Source of the DNA: a virus
IMG/VR virus record: IMGVR_UViG_3300009551_000028
Location: 1 to 42,069 of that record
DNA: 42,069 nt
Reading direction: 5' to 3' (one strand)
The notes below the pieces were generated by a model, which was not told the origin of the DNA, made no database searches, and saw only the letters and a program-made list of their open reading frames with translations. A program made the translations under genes and the position numbers. Below, piece after piece: positions 30,732 to 38,934 of the stretch. How positions within the stretch are numbered: the first letter of the stretch is position 1; every line of letters begins with the position of its first letter.

Positions 30732-31417
30732 ACGCACAACTCGACCTAAAGCTCGACCTGACACCCGGCGACCACGGGGCGTACGTGGTGAAAGACCGCG
30801 AAATCGTCTTCAAGACCGAGACCACCCAGCCCGAATGGGAGAGCATCACCCGCCAACTGGCGGAACTGAACGCGCACACCGCATCCGCCCACGTCCGCGT
30901 CATGTTCCTACTCGGAGACGCCCTAAACTTCGGAGAACGCCAGTATGGGGAAGAGTGCACCCAAGCCATCGACGCCACCCGGGAGCACATGCGGCTGTCC
31001 ATGAAGTCCGTGGAGAACGCGGCTTGGGTCGCCTCCAAGATCGCCCCTCAGGACCGGCACGAGCTTCTGACGATGGCGCATCACGAAGCGGTAGCTCGCC
31101 TGGAACCCTCACAACAGCGAAAGCTCTTGGACGAGGCTCAGAGCGAAGCCCTACCGGTCTCCAAGCTGAGGGCCAAGGTGCGCGAGATCGCCCCCAGCCG
31201 CCCCAAGACCATTAAGCCGAAGAAAAAACGCGGAGAAGAGGCCATTACGACGCAGGAAGACGCCACGGCGGCCGCCTCGACGTTGCTGGAATACGCCACG
31301 CCGTTCCTGGGGAAGAGGAAGTCAGAATTGACGCCGAACATTCGGAAGGCATTCGAGCCCTACGCGAAAGACCTGTACGCGTTCTTCCGCAGGTTCACCC
31401 GAAAGGAGAACTGGTAG
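30728..31417 (+). CDS. Putative LmbU-like regulator (229 aa)
   Basis: GTG start. Residues about 55-155 resemble a family with the pattern LGDALNFGERQYGEECTQAI, then helices and AHHEAVARLEP, LLDEA and LRAKVREI, seen in LmbU-type proteins that bind DNA through a helix-turn-helix. The C-terminal part is basic and low-complexity (KTIKPKKKRGEE). It is the best candidate for a phage-encoded DNA-binding regulator of the TTACGC-N4-GCGTAA sites, but this is only a guess. Confidence 0.55.
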   Translation: MNAQLDLKLDLTPGDHGAYVVKDREIVFKTETTQPEWESITRQLAELNAHTASAHVRVMFLLGDALNFGERQYGEECTQAIDATREHMRLSMKSVENAAWVASKIAPQDRHELLTMAHHEAVARLEPSQQRKLLDEAQSEALPVSKLRAKVREIAPSRPKTIKPKKKRGEEAITTQEDATAAASTLLEYATPFLGKRKSELTPNIRKAFEPYAKDLYAFFRRFTRKENW

Positions 31418-31419
31418 CC

Positions 31420-31914
31420 ATGAGCACCCAACCCACGCCTCCCGAGGGCCACGAGCCCGTCATGCCCAAAATCGCAGCGCGCTTTTGGGCGAAGGTGAAG
31501 AAAGGAAGCCCGGATGAATGCTGGGAGTGGTTGTCCACGAAGAATTACAAAGGCTATGGGGTTTTCCAGATCGGACGCCGCCAGTTCCGAGCACATCGGA
31601 TTTCATTCCAAATAGCAAACGGACGTGCGCTCAATAAACTTGGGTGTCACAAGTGCGATAATCCAGCGTGTGTGAACCCAGGGCACATTTTTGACGGAAG
31701 CGTGCGCGACAACACGATGGATTGCATGGCCAAGGGTCGTTACCCGAGTAGGGAGGTGAAGCGGGCCGCGCGGCCAAACAAGAAACTCTGCCCCGAGAGC
31801 GTTCGTGCGATCCTTGCATCAACGGAAACAGGCAGGGTTTTGGCGCGGAGATTCAACGTCAGCGAATGGTCAATTCGCGCAATCAAGAAAGGACTTCTAT
31901 GGAACCTAAATTAA
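31420..31914 (+). CDS. HNH homing endonuclease (164 aa)
   Basis: Central HNH domain of the homing type: CWEWLSTKNYKGYGVF, RAHRISFQIANG, then CHKCDNPACVNPGHIFDGS and DNTMDCMAKGR (residues about 30-105). Metal Cys and His residues are present. C-terminal basic region with an HTH-like RRFNVSEWSIRAIKKG. Such genes are mobile and often insert between phage genes. Confidence 0.85.
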   Translation: MSTQPTPPEGHEPVMPKIAARFWAKVKKGSPDECWEWLSTKNYKGYGVFQIGRRQFRAHRISFQIANGRALNKLGCHKCDNPACVNPGHIFDGSVRDNTMDCMAKGRYPSREVKRAARPNKKLCPESVRAILASTETGRVLARRFNVSEWSIRAIKKGLLWNLN

Positions 31915-32336
31915 CGCCCCGCCACATCTACAACCGAATTGAGGAAGAGAGGAAACAGCAAAGCGCACCAGCTCCCGCTGCGATTTCATATCCTGGACTT
32001 TATTCAATCCAACCAGAAAGCGAGGTGAAAACATGCGCGGAGAAGAAACAGAAAAAGTCAGAATCGCCCACGCCGGATACGCAACATCCGTACCCGGCTG
32101 CGATTGCCCATCCTGTTACCGCAAGTAACGCCGCACCGGCAGACGTCCTACCCGTTGCCGGGAGCGGCCCAACTGACGGGGAGATGCTGGATTGGTTGGA
32201 GAAAAACAAACCGCAGATTCGTCCATATGAGGGTGCTACGCGTGATCAACTATGGGCTGTTTATCTAAACATGAAAACGTATTGGGGTTTCACCCTCCGC
32301 GCCGCAATCACCTCTGCCATGAAGGAGGCCAAATGA
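31899..32336 (+). CDS. Hypothetical protein (145 aa)
   Basis: Start with a Shine-Dalgarno AAAGGA seven bases upstream, overlapping the homing endonuclease by 16 bases. Pro/Ala-rich middle and a C-terminal part with WAVYLNMKTYWGF. No family recognised. Confidence 0.55.
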   Translation: MEPKLTPRHIYNRIEEERKQQSAPAPAAISYPGLYSIQPESEVKTCAEKKQKKSESPTPDTQHPYPAAIAHPVTASNAAPADVLPVAGSGPTDGEMLDWLEKNKPQIRPYEGATRDQLWAVYLNMKTYWGFTLRAAITSAMKEAK

Positions 32337-32755
32337 GCGACACCAAACCCGCCCCGCCACCGGAGACGCTGACACCGACGCCACTGACAGACGCATTTGG
32401 AGCGGATTCCACCGGGATTCCATGGACCGGCGACGGAAACGATTTGGTTTCTAAGGCTCTTGGTAAATGGGCCGCATTTGCCCGCACCCTTGAGCGCGAA
32501 CTCGCCTCCCTCCGCCGCCAGTTGGAAGAGGCGAAGGCCGAACATGACCGCGCAGGCTCCGAGATGGAGTTGGAAATACATTGCCTCAAAGCTCAACTCG
32601 CCGAGCGCACGCGCGAGCGGGACCAATGGCACACGGTCGCGGAGGGGCTGGCGAAGGCCATTCGTGGTCACAAGGTAGGCATCTACGCTCTTGAGAGCCT
32701 ATCAAGCGCGTTCCGCCATGCATTGGCAGAGTTCGACGCCGCCAAGCACGGCTAG
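32333..32755 (+). CDS. Hypothetical coiled-coil protein (140 aa)
   Basis: Pro-rich start, then a long charged helix (about residues 45-115) with coiled-coil pattern, Ala/Glu/Arg/Leu-rich. ATGA overlap with the gene before. The PTPLTDAFG motif near the start resembles the TPRTDA type of phage accessory protein. Role unknown. Confidence 0.6.
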   Translation: MSDTKPAPPPETLTPTPLTDAFGADSTGIPWTGDGNDLVSKALGKWAAFARTLERELASLRRQLEEAKAEHDRAGSEMELEIHCLKAQLAERTRERDQWHTVAEGLAKAIRGHKVGIYALESLSSAFRHALAEFDAAKHG

Positions 32756-32775
32756 CCGAAGGAGGGAGAGTAGCC

Positions 32776-33006
32776 ATGAACAAAAAGTATCAATCACGCT
32801 GCCAATGGCCCTCAGGAACGCTGGGAACGGATGGTGATATTTCCACTGACGATCACTATTCAAGGGAAGAAGCCGAAGGGGTCTGCACACTTTTGAAAAA
32901 GGAAGGCTTTGGAGGAATGCGCAGGGTGTTTCCGATTCGTGTTTGGGTGCAGGAATTGCCGCCCCCCTCCACCGGCCAAGTGAATTTCAAATACACGAAC
33001 AAATGA
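32776..33006 (+). CDS. Hypothetical small protein (76 aa)
   Basis: A good Shine-Dalgarno GGAGGGAGAG precedes the ATG. Mixed alpha/beta with KKYQSRCQWPSG at the start. ATGA overlap with the next gene. No family recognised. Confidence 0.6.
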   Translation: MNKKYQSRCQWPSGTLGTDGDISTDDHYSREEAEGVCTLLKKEGFGGMRRVFPIRVWVQELPPPSTGQVNFKYTNK

Positions 33007-33821
33007 AGACCAAACCGAAAACCCCTGAAATCCGAGCGCGAGAATTGTTCCGGCTCGTCAACGGCCCCGGCGATGGAGGTGGAGATTTCGCCTTCAGCGG
33101 CATGAACGCAGGCACCCAAAAAGGCTGGCTGAAGCTGGGTAAGTTTGTCCTGAACCTTGAAGCCAAGTTCAAAAACCCTAAAACAGAACTTCAAATACAT
33201 GGCAACCGTGGCCCGTCACGCCTCATCCAGCCCAAACCCATGACCCCTCACCCCGAACTCAAGCGGCTGGCGGAAGGGGCAAGTCTCAGTCCATGGAAGG
33301 CAGAACCGAACGAGGTATGGTTTTGCTGCAATGAAGTTCCGGTTGGCCCGATAGCCAGCGTTATTCACCAACCCGACGCTCGCTACATCGCCGCCGCCGA
33401 CCCGCAGACCATCCTCGGGCTGTTGGCGGAGGTGGAGCGGTTGAAGATCGCAAACACCCACCTCAATGGCGATCTGTTAAACTCTCGCGCCAACGCCCAT
33501 GATGATGAGCGCCGCCACATCTACACACTGGATTTGGTGCATCAATCACACGCCAAAGAAGCGGAAGCCCTTCGCTCCCGCATCGCCGAACTGGAGACCG
33601 AGGCGGCGGAGCTGCGGAAGGACCGGGATCGGTTGGATTGGCTCATTCAGCACGAAGCTTACGTGAGCCACAGCCGCGACGGCGAAGTGTGCAATGTATG
33701 GTTTCGTTGGGATGATGAGGGTCAAGAGGGCGGACCCGCCGAGGGATACCCGCAGAAATGCTATCATGATGGACGCCAAGCCATCGACGCCGCCACCCAC
33801 CCCGCACCCGTCAACGGGTAA
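33003..33821 (+). CDS. Hypothetical Ead/Ea22-like coiled-coil protein (272 aa)
   Basis: Residues about 80-272 resemble Ead/Ea22-type accessory proteins: MTPHPELKRLAEG, ADPQTILGLLAEVERL, a long coiled coil (LRSRIAELETEAAELRKDRDRL), then a C-terminal domain. The first 79 residues look separate, so a fusion or an internal start at 33240 is possible. The last codons contain CCCGTCAACGGG (33807-33818), the reverse of the family A element. Confidence 0.6.
   Translation: MKTKPKTPEIRARELFRLVNGPGDGGGDFAFSGMNAGTQKGWLKLGKFVLNLEAKFKNPKTELQIHGNRGPSRLIQPKPMTPHPELKRLAEGASLSPWKAEPNEVWFCCNEVPVGPIASVIHQPDARYIAAADPQTILGLLAEVERLKIANTHLNGDLLNSRANAHDDERRHIYTLDLVHQSHAKEAEALRSRIAELETEAAELRKDRDRLDWLIQHEAYVSHSRDGEVCNVWFRWDDEGQEGGPAEGYPQKCYHDGRQAIDAATHPAPVNG
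33807..33818 (-). promoter_or_regulatory. CCCGTTGACGGG element, reverse orientation
   Basis: Exact reverse complement of the family A palindrome centre, TTGACG pointing left. It lies eight bases before the ATG at 33826. No TAGAAG-like -10 is visible on the minus strand, so it is either a binding site alone or chance. Confidence 0.3.
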
Positions 33822-33825
33822 GACC

Positions 33826-34152
33826 ATGACACCAAACCAACAGATCCACGCCATCCTCGGAGCCCACTGCCACACCGTCCCCGACTACCAGAACGACCTA
33901 AGCTACACCGGCATCCTGATCGCCCACATGGTCAAAGACGGAAACCGCCTAAGCATCGACCACGGGAAACAGCACTACACGATGAACTGTGTTTGCCTCA
34001 CCCACGTCATCACCCGCTGGGGCAGCAACCTCACCAAGCTCGTAGCCACCGTCTTCCTGGACCGCTACGCCGAGATAGAGCGCCCATGCACAGCCACCGT
34101 GACCTACAACATACCAGCACACGACGCTATCCTCCTACCCGACTCCCAATGA
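33826..34152 (+). CDS. Hypothetical protein (108 aa)
   Basis: Compact, His- and Cys-containing (GAHCHTVPDY, CVCLTHVI), so metal binding is possible. No family recognised. ATGA overlap with the next gene. Confidence 0.55.
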   Translation: MTPNQQIHAILGAHCHTVPDYQNDLSYTGILIAHMVKDGNRLSIDHGKQHYTMNCVCLTHVITRWGSNLTKLVATVFLDRYAEIERPCTATVTYNIPAHDAILLPDSQ

Positions 34153-34304
34153 CCTACACCTGGATACCCTACACCGGCCCTGTCCCTACGCTGGGCACCA
34201 TCGTCAACGCCATATTGGACGGACAATGCTACCGCGCACTGGTCGTCGCATCCAAGCCGGGCCAGCTATTGGTCACGCAATACCGTCTTACACCTGTGGT
34301 ATGA
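34149..34304 (+). CDS. Hypothetical small protein (51 aa)
   Basis: Beta-rich small protein (VPTLGTIVNAILDG, ALVVASKPGQLLVTQY). ATGA overlaps on both sides support it. Role unknown. Confidence 0.5.
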   Translation: MTYTWIPYTGPVPTLGTIVNAILDGQCYRALVVASKPGQLLVTQYRLTPVV

Positions 34305-34513
34305 CCGATCCCCTTCCATGGATAGAAAATGTCCGGGTCCTCTCCGGAGATGTGTGTCACGAAGGTTCCGTGCACCATTTTTCCACCAGTCAGCGCATAA
34401 ACACCCCCGGGAACCCGCACAGTAAGCCCGCCAGCGCGTTTTTATTTCGCGGGAGTATCCGGACAGCGGACCGGGGAACAAAACGCCAGCACGGGGCGTA
34501 TAGAGCGTTTTGA
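34301..34513 (+). CDS. Doubtful small ORF (70 aa)
   Basis: Supported only by an ATGA junction with the gene before. The sequence is Arg/Pro/Ser-rich with little fold pattern. The opposite strand (about 34229-34420) also reads as plausible protein, which is unusual here. If neither is real, 34305-34528 is a non-coding gap of about 220 bases with one GC-rich stem candidate (around 34428-34455). Confidence 0.3.
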   Translation: MTDPLPWIENVRVLSGDVCHEGSVHHFSTSQRINTPGNPHSKPASAFLFRGSIRTADRGTKRQHGAYRAF

Positions 34514-34528
34514 GCACAAAACTACGTT

Positions 34529-34870
34529 ATGAACACATGGACCAAATTACCGCCGCTTGAGCGAAAGAATATTCACATCGGCTGCCTATGCTGCTCCACG
34601 GCATCGCAAATCGCCCACCTCGATATGGGGATCGCGGTAGGATTCGGGGCGGCCTACGTCACCAAAGACGGCGTAGAGGTATACGATGGTGAAGCAGATT
34701 GGCAGAACGAAAAGGAGCCAAAGACGGTAGCTGAGATAGAGGAAATCGCGGCAGCAGACCCAGACCACGATTGGAGGATCGTGAAGTATGGACCGCTACA
34801 CGGAGAGACTTATCAGCGCCACGACAAGGACAGGTGGGTGTGCGTGGAGAGCAACATGGGATTCGCATGA
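34529..34870 (+). CDS. Hypothetical protein (113 aa)
   Basis: CxxCC (GCLCCSTA) near the start, then alpha/beta pattern with acidic residues. ATG in a CGTTATG context. ATGA overlap with the small terminase. No family recognised. Confidence 0.55.
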   Translation: MNTWTKLPPLERKNIHIGCLCCSTASQIAHLDMGIAVGFGAAYVTKDGVEVYDGEADWQNEKEPKTVAEIEEIAAADPDHDWRIVKYGPLHGETYQRHDKDRWVCVESNMGFA

Positions 34871-35310
34871 GCAAACCAACACCCAACGAAGAGCCAATCC
34901 CTAGCCGGCAGAGCGCCGACAAACTCTCCGCATGGCTCCAGATCCCGCTGACCACCATCCGGGGCATCTTGGCCCCGCTGGGGATCGCCGCGAAGGACGG
35001 GTACGACACCCGGGAGGCCGTGAAGGCCATGGTCAACCACTACCGGACCGTATCCGAGAAGAGCAGCCGAGTCACCCAGGACGCCCGGGCACGACAACAG
35101 GAGGCCGATGCGGCACGGTCTGAACTCGCTCTGGCGCAAGAGCTGGGGCGGCTGATCGATCGGGACGAGGCGCGTCGGCTGTTCGAGCAAGTCATCGTCT
35201 CTTACCGGGAAGAGGTCCGGAACCTCGGGGGCCTGACGTTGGAGCAGAAGAAGGCCGTGCTGGAGAAGCTGGCCAAGCTGGTGTTGCCAGCCAAGGAGGA
35301 GCAGCCATGA
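34867..35310 (+). CDS. Terminase small subunit, Nu1-like (147 aa)
   Basis: N-terminal helix-turn-helix-like region (SADKLSAWLQIPLTTIRGIL, residues about 16-36), then a long coiled-coil helix and a C-terminal oligomerisation-type region, as in phage small terminases. It recognises the packaging site for the large terminase at 36983. The intervening genes (nuclease, methyltransferase) are unusual between the two subunits. Confidence 0.7.
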   Translation: MSKPTPNEEPIPSRQSADKLSAWLQIPLTTIRGILAPLGIAAKDGYDTREAVKAMVNHYRTVSEKSSRVTQDARARQQEADAARSELALAQELGRLIDRDEARRLFEQVIVSYREEVRNLGGLTLEQKKAVLEKLAKLVLPAKEEQP

Positions 35311-35822
35311 GCCAGTCGGTATCCATGCACACCATTCTGATTCAGCAGGCTGCGCGATGGCTGGCGGCAAAGGGAAACTCGGTGGTTATTACCGACATGA
35401 GCCACGGGGGAAGCGAGACGGCCGATGCTATCGGCTGGAAATCCAGAGTATCAACCCTAATTGAGTGCAAGGCCAGCCGAGCGGATTTTTTGGCCGACCG
35501 CCATAAAATGTTTAGGCGAATGCCGGAGCGGGGCATGGGCGGATACCGCTATTACTGCGCGCCTGCTGGGATGCTGCAAGCCGCTGAGATCCCATCAAAA
35601 TGGGGACTGTTGGAGATGTCCGGCAGAGGACTACGGGAAGTGGTAAAGCCGCAATGGCATGGAGACTATTCGGCAGACCAAGAAGTCAGCCTGCTGACAA
35701 GTGCGCTACGCCGCGTGGCCCACGTATCCCAGAAAGGGATTAGCGTGAAGGTGTACACGATGGACAGCCTTTGCCGAGCCACTCTTGGTATTTCGGCCCC
35801 TGATCTTGAGTGGGAAATCTAA
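35307..35822 (+). CDS. MmcB-like PD-(D/E)XK DNA-repair nuclease (171 aa)
   Basis: TADAIGW (Asp40) and IECK (Glu53, Lys55) give the active site, followed by SRADFLADRHKMFRR, the MmcB-type signature. C-terminal part has SALRRVAHVSQKG. ATGA overlap with the small terminase. Might resolve or repair DNA during packaging. Confidence 0.7.
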   Translation: MSQSVSMHTILIQQAARWLAAKGNSVVITDMSHGGSETADAIGWKSRVSTLIECKASRADFLADRHKMFRRMPERGMGGYRYYCAPAGMLQAAEIPSKWGLLEMSGRGLREVVKPQWHGDYSADQEVSLLTSALRRVAHVSQKGISVKVYTMDSLCRATLGISAPDLEWEI

Positions 35823-35828
35823 TCTCCT

Positions 35829-36131
35829 ATGCACCACAACCCCGATCACCATCCCCAATCGCGCCGACAGAAGATCAAAGAAGGTAGCGCGCACAACGTG
35901 CTAAATCGGACCCAGCAACAGGAAGAGGATTACTGGCGAGGGGTTATCAAGGCGGTTGATGTGGCTTACAATAAATGGATCACCCGTCGCCGGAAACAGG
36001 GGGATCTCACCATCGAGCTGCCAAAAAAGACCCACGATTCCAACTACGTTCCCGGCCAAGGACCCCAGACCCACCTGGACTGCAACGACAAGAGCCACAT
36101 CGAAGGCCGCGAAGAAGACGACTCGGATTGA
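35829..36131 (+). CDS. Hypothetical charged protein (100 aa)
   Basis: His/Gln-rich start, helical basic middle (IKAVDVAYNKWITRRRKQ), acidic end (EGREEDDSD). TGATG junction with the next gene. No family recognised. Confidence 0.55.
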   Translation: MHHNPDHHPQSRRQKIKEGSAHNVLNRTQQQEEDYWRGVIKAVDVAYNKWITRRRKQGDLTIELPKKTHDSNYVPGQGPQTHLDCNDKSHIEGREEDDSD

Positions 36132-36211
36132 TGAAGATCGTCCTGCAAATACTGATCGGCTTCGCGCTTGGGATGGCGTGCCGTGCGTTGAGGAAGTATC
36201 GGAGACCCTGA
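36131..36211 (+). CDS. Small membrane peptide (26 aa)
   Basis: TGATG junction with the gene before. Hydrophobic segment (IVLQILIGFALGMAC) and a basic tail (RALRKYRRP). Single-span peptide; role unknown. Too short to be certain. Confidence 0.45.
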   Translation: MKIVLQILIGFALGMACRALRKYRRP

Positions 36212-36214
36212 CCT

Positions 36215-36952
36215 ATGCAAACTGACATTACTCTTGGATCGTGCCGCCTCATTTGCGGGGATTGCTTGGAGGTGTTGCCGACCATCGGAGAGGCGGATCA
36301 TGTAATCACCGATCCACCGTTCGAGGAAGAGGCTCACACTCTGCAGCGCCGAATCAATCGCGGAACAACACGAGGCGGATCCGGGGATGTAGTAACTGAA
36401 GAGCCGCTGGGATTCGACGCTCTGACCGAAGAGCAACGCCAAGGTATATCCGAATGGGCCGTAAAGACGTGCAAAGGCTGGTTGCTGGTGTTTTGTCAGG
36501 CTGAGGCGGTGGCGCTATGGCGCGATACCATTGAAGCCGCTGGCGGGGCGTATAAGCGCGCCATGGTCTGGATCAAGCCAGACGGCATGCCCCAATACAG
36601 CGGAGATCGCCCCGGCATGGGATACGAATCAATCGTTGCCGCATGGTGTGGCGAAGGAAAGAGCATATGGAACGGAGGGGGCGCGCATGGAGTATTTACT
36701 TACCCTAAAAACTCAGGAGGGAAGCACGAGCACCCCACCCAAAAGCCGATCCCGTTGATGTCCATGCTTGTCCACCTTTTCAGCCAACCAAGAGAGATGA
36801 TTTGCGATCCTTTCATGGGCAGCGGCACAACCGGGATCGCCTGTATCCGCACCCGCCGCCGCTTCATCGGAATCGAAAAAGACCCCGCGCACTTCCAGAC
36901 CGCCGTGCAACGCATCAAGCGAGAGCTTCAACAGCAGACGTTCCAGTTCTGA
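36215..36952 (+). CDS. DNA amino-methyltransferase, beta class (245 aa)
   Basis: DPPF (residues 33-36) near the N-terminus and DPFMGSGTTG near residue 197, an order seen in beta-type N6-adenine or N4-cytosine methyltransferases. HPTQKP motif near residue 170. It probably methylates phage DNA against host restriction, or acts with a regulatory site. It lies between the terminase subunits. Confidence 0.85.
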   Translation: MQTDITLGSCRLICGDCLEVLPTIGEADHVITDPPFEEEAHTLQRRINRGTTRGGSGDVVTEEPLGFDALTEEQRQGISEWAVKTCKGWLLVFCQAEAVALWRDTIEAAGGAYKRAMVWIKPDGMPQYSGDRPGMGYESIVAAWCGEGKSIWNGGGAHGVFTYPKNSGGKHEHPTQKPIPLMSMLVHLFSQPREMICDPFMGSGTTGIACIRTRRRFIGIEKDPAHFQTAVQRIKRELQQQTFQF

Positions 36953-36975
36953 CCCGTTGACGGGTAGCGTAGAAT
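36953..36975 (+). promoter_or_regulatory. Family A promoter for the large terminase, with shifted element
   Basis: CCCGTTGACGGG (36953-36964) and -10 TAGAAT (36970-36975), then seven bases to the ATG at 36983. Here only seven bases separate TTGACG from the -10, ten fewer than in the other members, about one DNA turn. A separate -35 could be TTCTGA at 36947-36952. This suggests the palindrome works as a regulator site and not only as a -35 box. Confidence 0.55.
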
Positions 36976-36982
36976 CGGGCCC

Positions 36983-38896
36983 ATGAGCCCAGCCCTAACC
37001 GCCAAAGTAGCCGCCCAGACCCTCGCGCTCCTCTACGCGTGCCTACCGTGTGCGCAGCTACAGGCTACCGGAGACCCGGCCCGCTGGGCAAAGGAGAAGC
37101 GATACTTTGCCCCCGGGGAAAGTCCCCTGTATCGGGACCGGACCAAGTTCACCTTCGAGAATGCCCCTTGGTGCGAGGAGCCGTGTCGAGAGGCGGTGAA
37201 CACCGAGAACGAATTGATGGTCCTTTGGTTTGGAAGCAACCTTGGCAAAACGGGCGGCGTGATGATGAACGTGTTGGGCTACACCATCGACGAGGCCCCC
37301 GGGGGTTGTCTGGTGTCCTATAAGACGCAGGAACAGGCGGAGAAGTTCGTCCGGAACACCGTCAATCCGACGATCCAAGCCTGTCCGGCCCTTCTGGACC
37401 GTGTAGCGCCCGCCAAGAGCCGGGATTCAGCCAATACGGTGTCCTACAAGAAGTTCCCGGGCGGCTATGTGTCCTTTATCGGCACGGAGAGCATCACGGG
37501 CTTCCGACTGAACCGCGCCCCGGTGGTGATGGGGGACGAAATTGACTCTTACGAGGGGAAAGTCGGCGAGGAAGGCGATCCGGTGGACCTTTTGCTGCGA
37601 CGCGCGGACGGTTTCCCGAACTCCATCAAGATCCTGTCCAGTACGGCCACCACCAAGGGCCGGTCCCGGATCGAAAAGTTCTACGAACGGTCCGATCAGC
37701 GAAAATGGTTCATCCTTTGCCCTTCCTGCGGGGCGGAACAGCTGATCCGCAGGGGTAATATTCGCTGGCCAGAAGGCAAACCGGAGGAAGCGCGCTGGTT
37801 TTGCGAGTCCTGCGGGGATCCACACACCGACGAACAGCGCCGGCAGGCCGTGAAAGCCGGGAGATGGAAGCCCACCGCCCCTTTTACGGGCACACGCGGC
37901 TATTGGCTGAACGGTTTCAACTCCCTGATGCCATGCAATCCCGGGTATCGGAACCGTCTGCACCAATGGGCGAAGGAAATCATGGCCGCTCCGAAGGCCG
38001 CCGACCCCACGGAGGCCCGGAAAGTCCTGGTCCAATGCCTGGATACCGAGACTTGGCAGGATGATGAGGATGCCAAGCCCGAATGGAAGGAGATCGCTGA
38101 CCGTCGCGAGCAATGGGACAAGCTGCCGAACGGGATCATCTGGCTCTCGGCCGGCGTAGACGTGCATCCAGACCGCTTGGAGGCCACGGTTCACGGCTGG
38201 GGGCGCTCTGATGAGTCTTGGACACTGGAGCACATGGTGCTCAGCGGGGATCCGAGGGAACCGGAGGTCTGGGGACGTTTGGAGGCCGCCCTGTATGCCC
38301 CTAGAACGCGCCAGGATGGCTGTACACCGCGTTTGATCGCCGTGGGGGTGGATACAGGCCACCCGCCGACGCAAAGGCAGGCGTACGCGTTTATTCGGCC
38401 CCGGCAGGCCAAGAACTGGTTCGCCCTCAAGGGCAGCTCCATGGTGGACGCCCCGATCATCGTTCGACCCAAGAAAGGGACGACAGTTGACCGCGTGAAA
38501 CTCCTGACGGTCGGCGGACACCGAGTGAAGGGGCTGATTTACGACCGGGTCTCGATCGTCAGCAACGCCACGCCGGGCTTCATGCACTTCCACGCCGCAC
38601 TTCCGGACGCGTATTTTCAGCAACTCCTATCGGAGGACTCATATCCGGTCTGGAAAGCTGGCGTCCGGCTGCGGGAGTTCCGGAAACCCACGCAGAGCAC
38701 CCGCAACGAGGCGCTGGATTGCGCCACCTACAGCTATGCGGCCCTCAACGCTCTTGGCCCGATCAATCCCGACGCGGAGAACGCCCGATTGCTGGCGGAG
38801 AAGACGCAGCGAGAGGAACAGCAACAGCAGGCCGAGGAACCGTACGAAGCACCGAGGCAACAGGGTTTCGTGCGCGCGGGCGGCTGGCGGATCTGA
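36983..38896 (+). CDS. Terminase large subunit, lambda GpA family (637 aa)
   Basis: ATP-driven DNA packaging and cutting. Walker A GSNLGKTGG (about residues 79-87), Walker B VVMGDEID (about 179-186), a zinc site CPSCG ... CESCG (about 245-277), and nuclease domain starting at GVDVHPDRLEA (about 390). Length agrees with lambda gpA (641). Its relatives cut at cos sites; the 123-bp end repeat here is therefore more likely an assembly overlap. Confidence 0.93.
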   Translation: MSPALTAKVAAQTLALLYACLPCAQLQATGDPARWAKEKRYFAPGESPLYRDRTKFTFENAPWCEEPCREAVNTENELMVLWFGSNLGKTGGVMMNVLGYTIDEAPGGCLVSYKTQEQAEKFVRNTVNPTIQACPALLDRVAPAKSRDSANTVSYKKFPGGYVSFIGTESITGFRLNRAPVVMGDEIDSYEGKVGEEGDPVDLLLRRADGFPNSIKILSSTATTKGRSRIEKFYERSDQRKWFILCPSCGAEQLIRRGNIRWPEGKPEEARWFCESCGDPHTDEQRRQAVKAGRWKPTAPFTGTRGYWLNGFNSLMPCNPGYRNRLHQWAKEIMAAPKAADPTEARKVLVQCLDTETWQDDEDAKPEWKEIADRREQWDKLPNGIIWLSAGVDVHPDRLEATVHGWGRSDESWTLEHMVLSGDPREPEVWGRLEAALYAPRTRQDGCTPRLIAVGVDTGHPPTQRQAYAFIRPRQAKNWFALKGSSMVDAPIIVRPKKGTTVDRVKLLTVGGHRVKGLIYDRVSIVSNATPGFMHFHAALPDAYFQQLLSEDSYPVWKAGVRLREFRKPTQSTRNEALDCATYSYAALNALGPINPDAENARLLAEKTQREEQQQQAEEPYEAPRQQGFVRAGGWRI

Positions 38897-38934
38897 GTCC
38901 CGGCAATGGGATCGGAAATAGTTCGAGAAATGTC

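Noticed and set aside
37427-38623. Long minus-strand ORF opposite the large terminase
   Set aside because: Antisense of a well-matched terminase; composition is that of a shadow frame.
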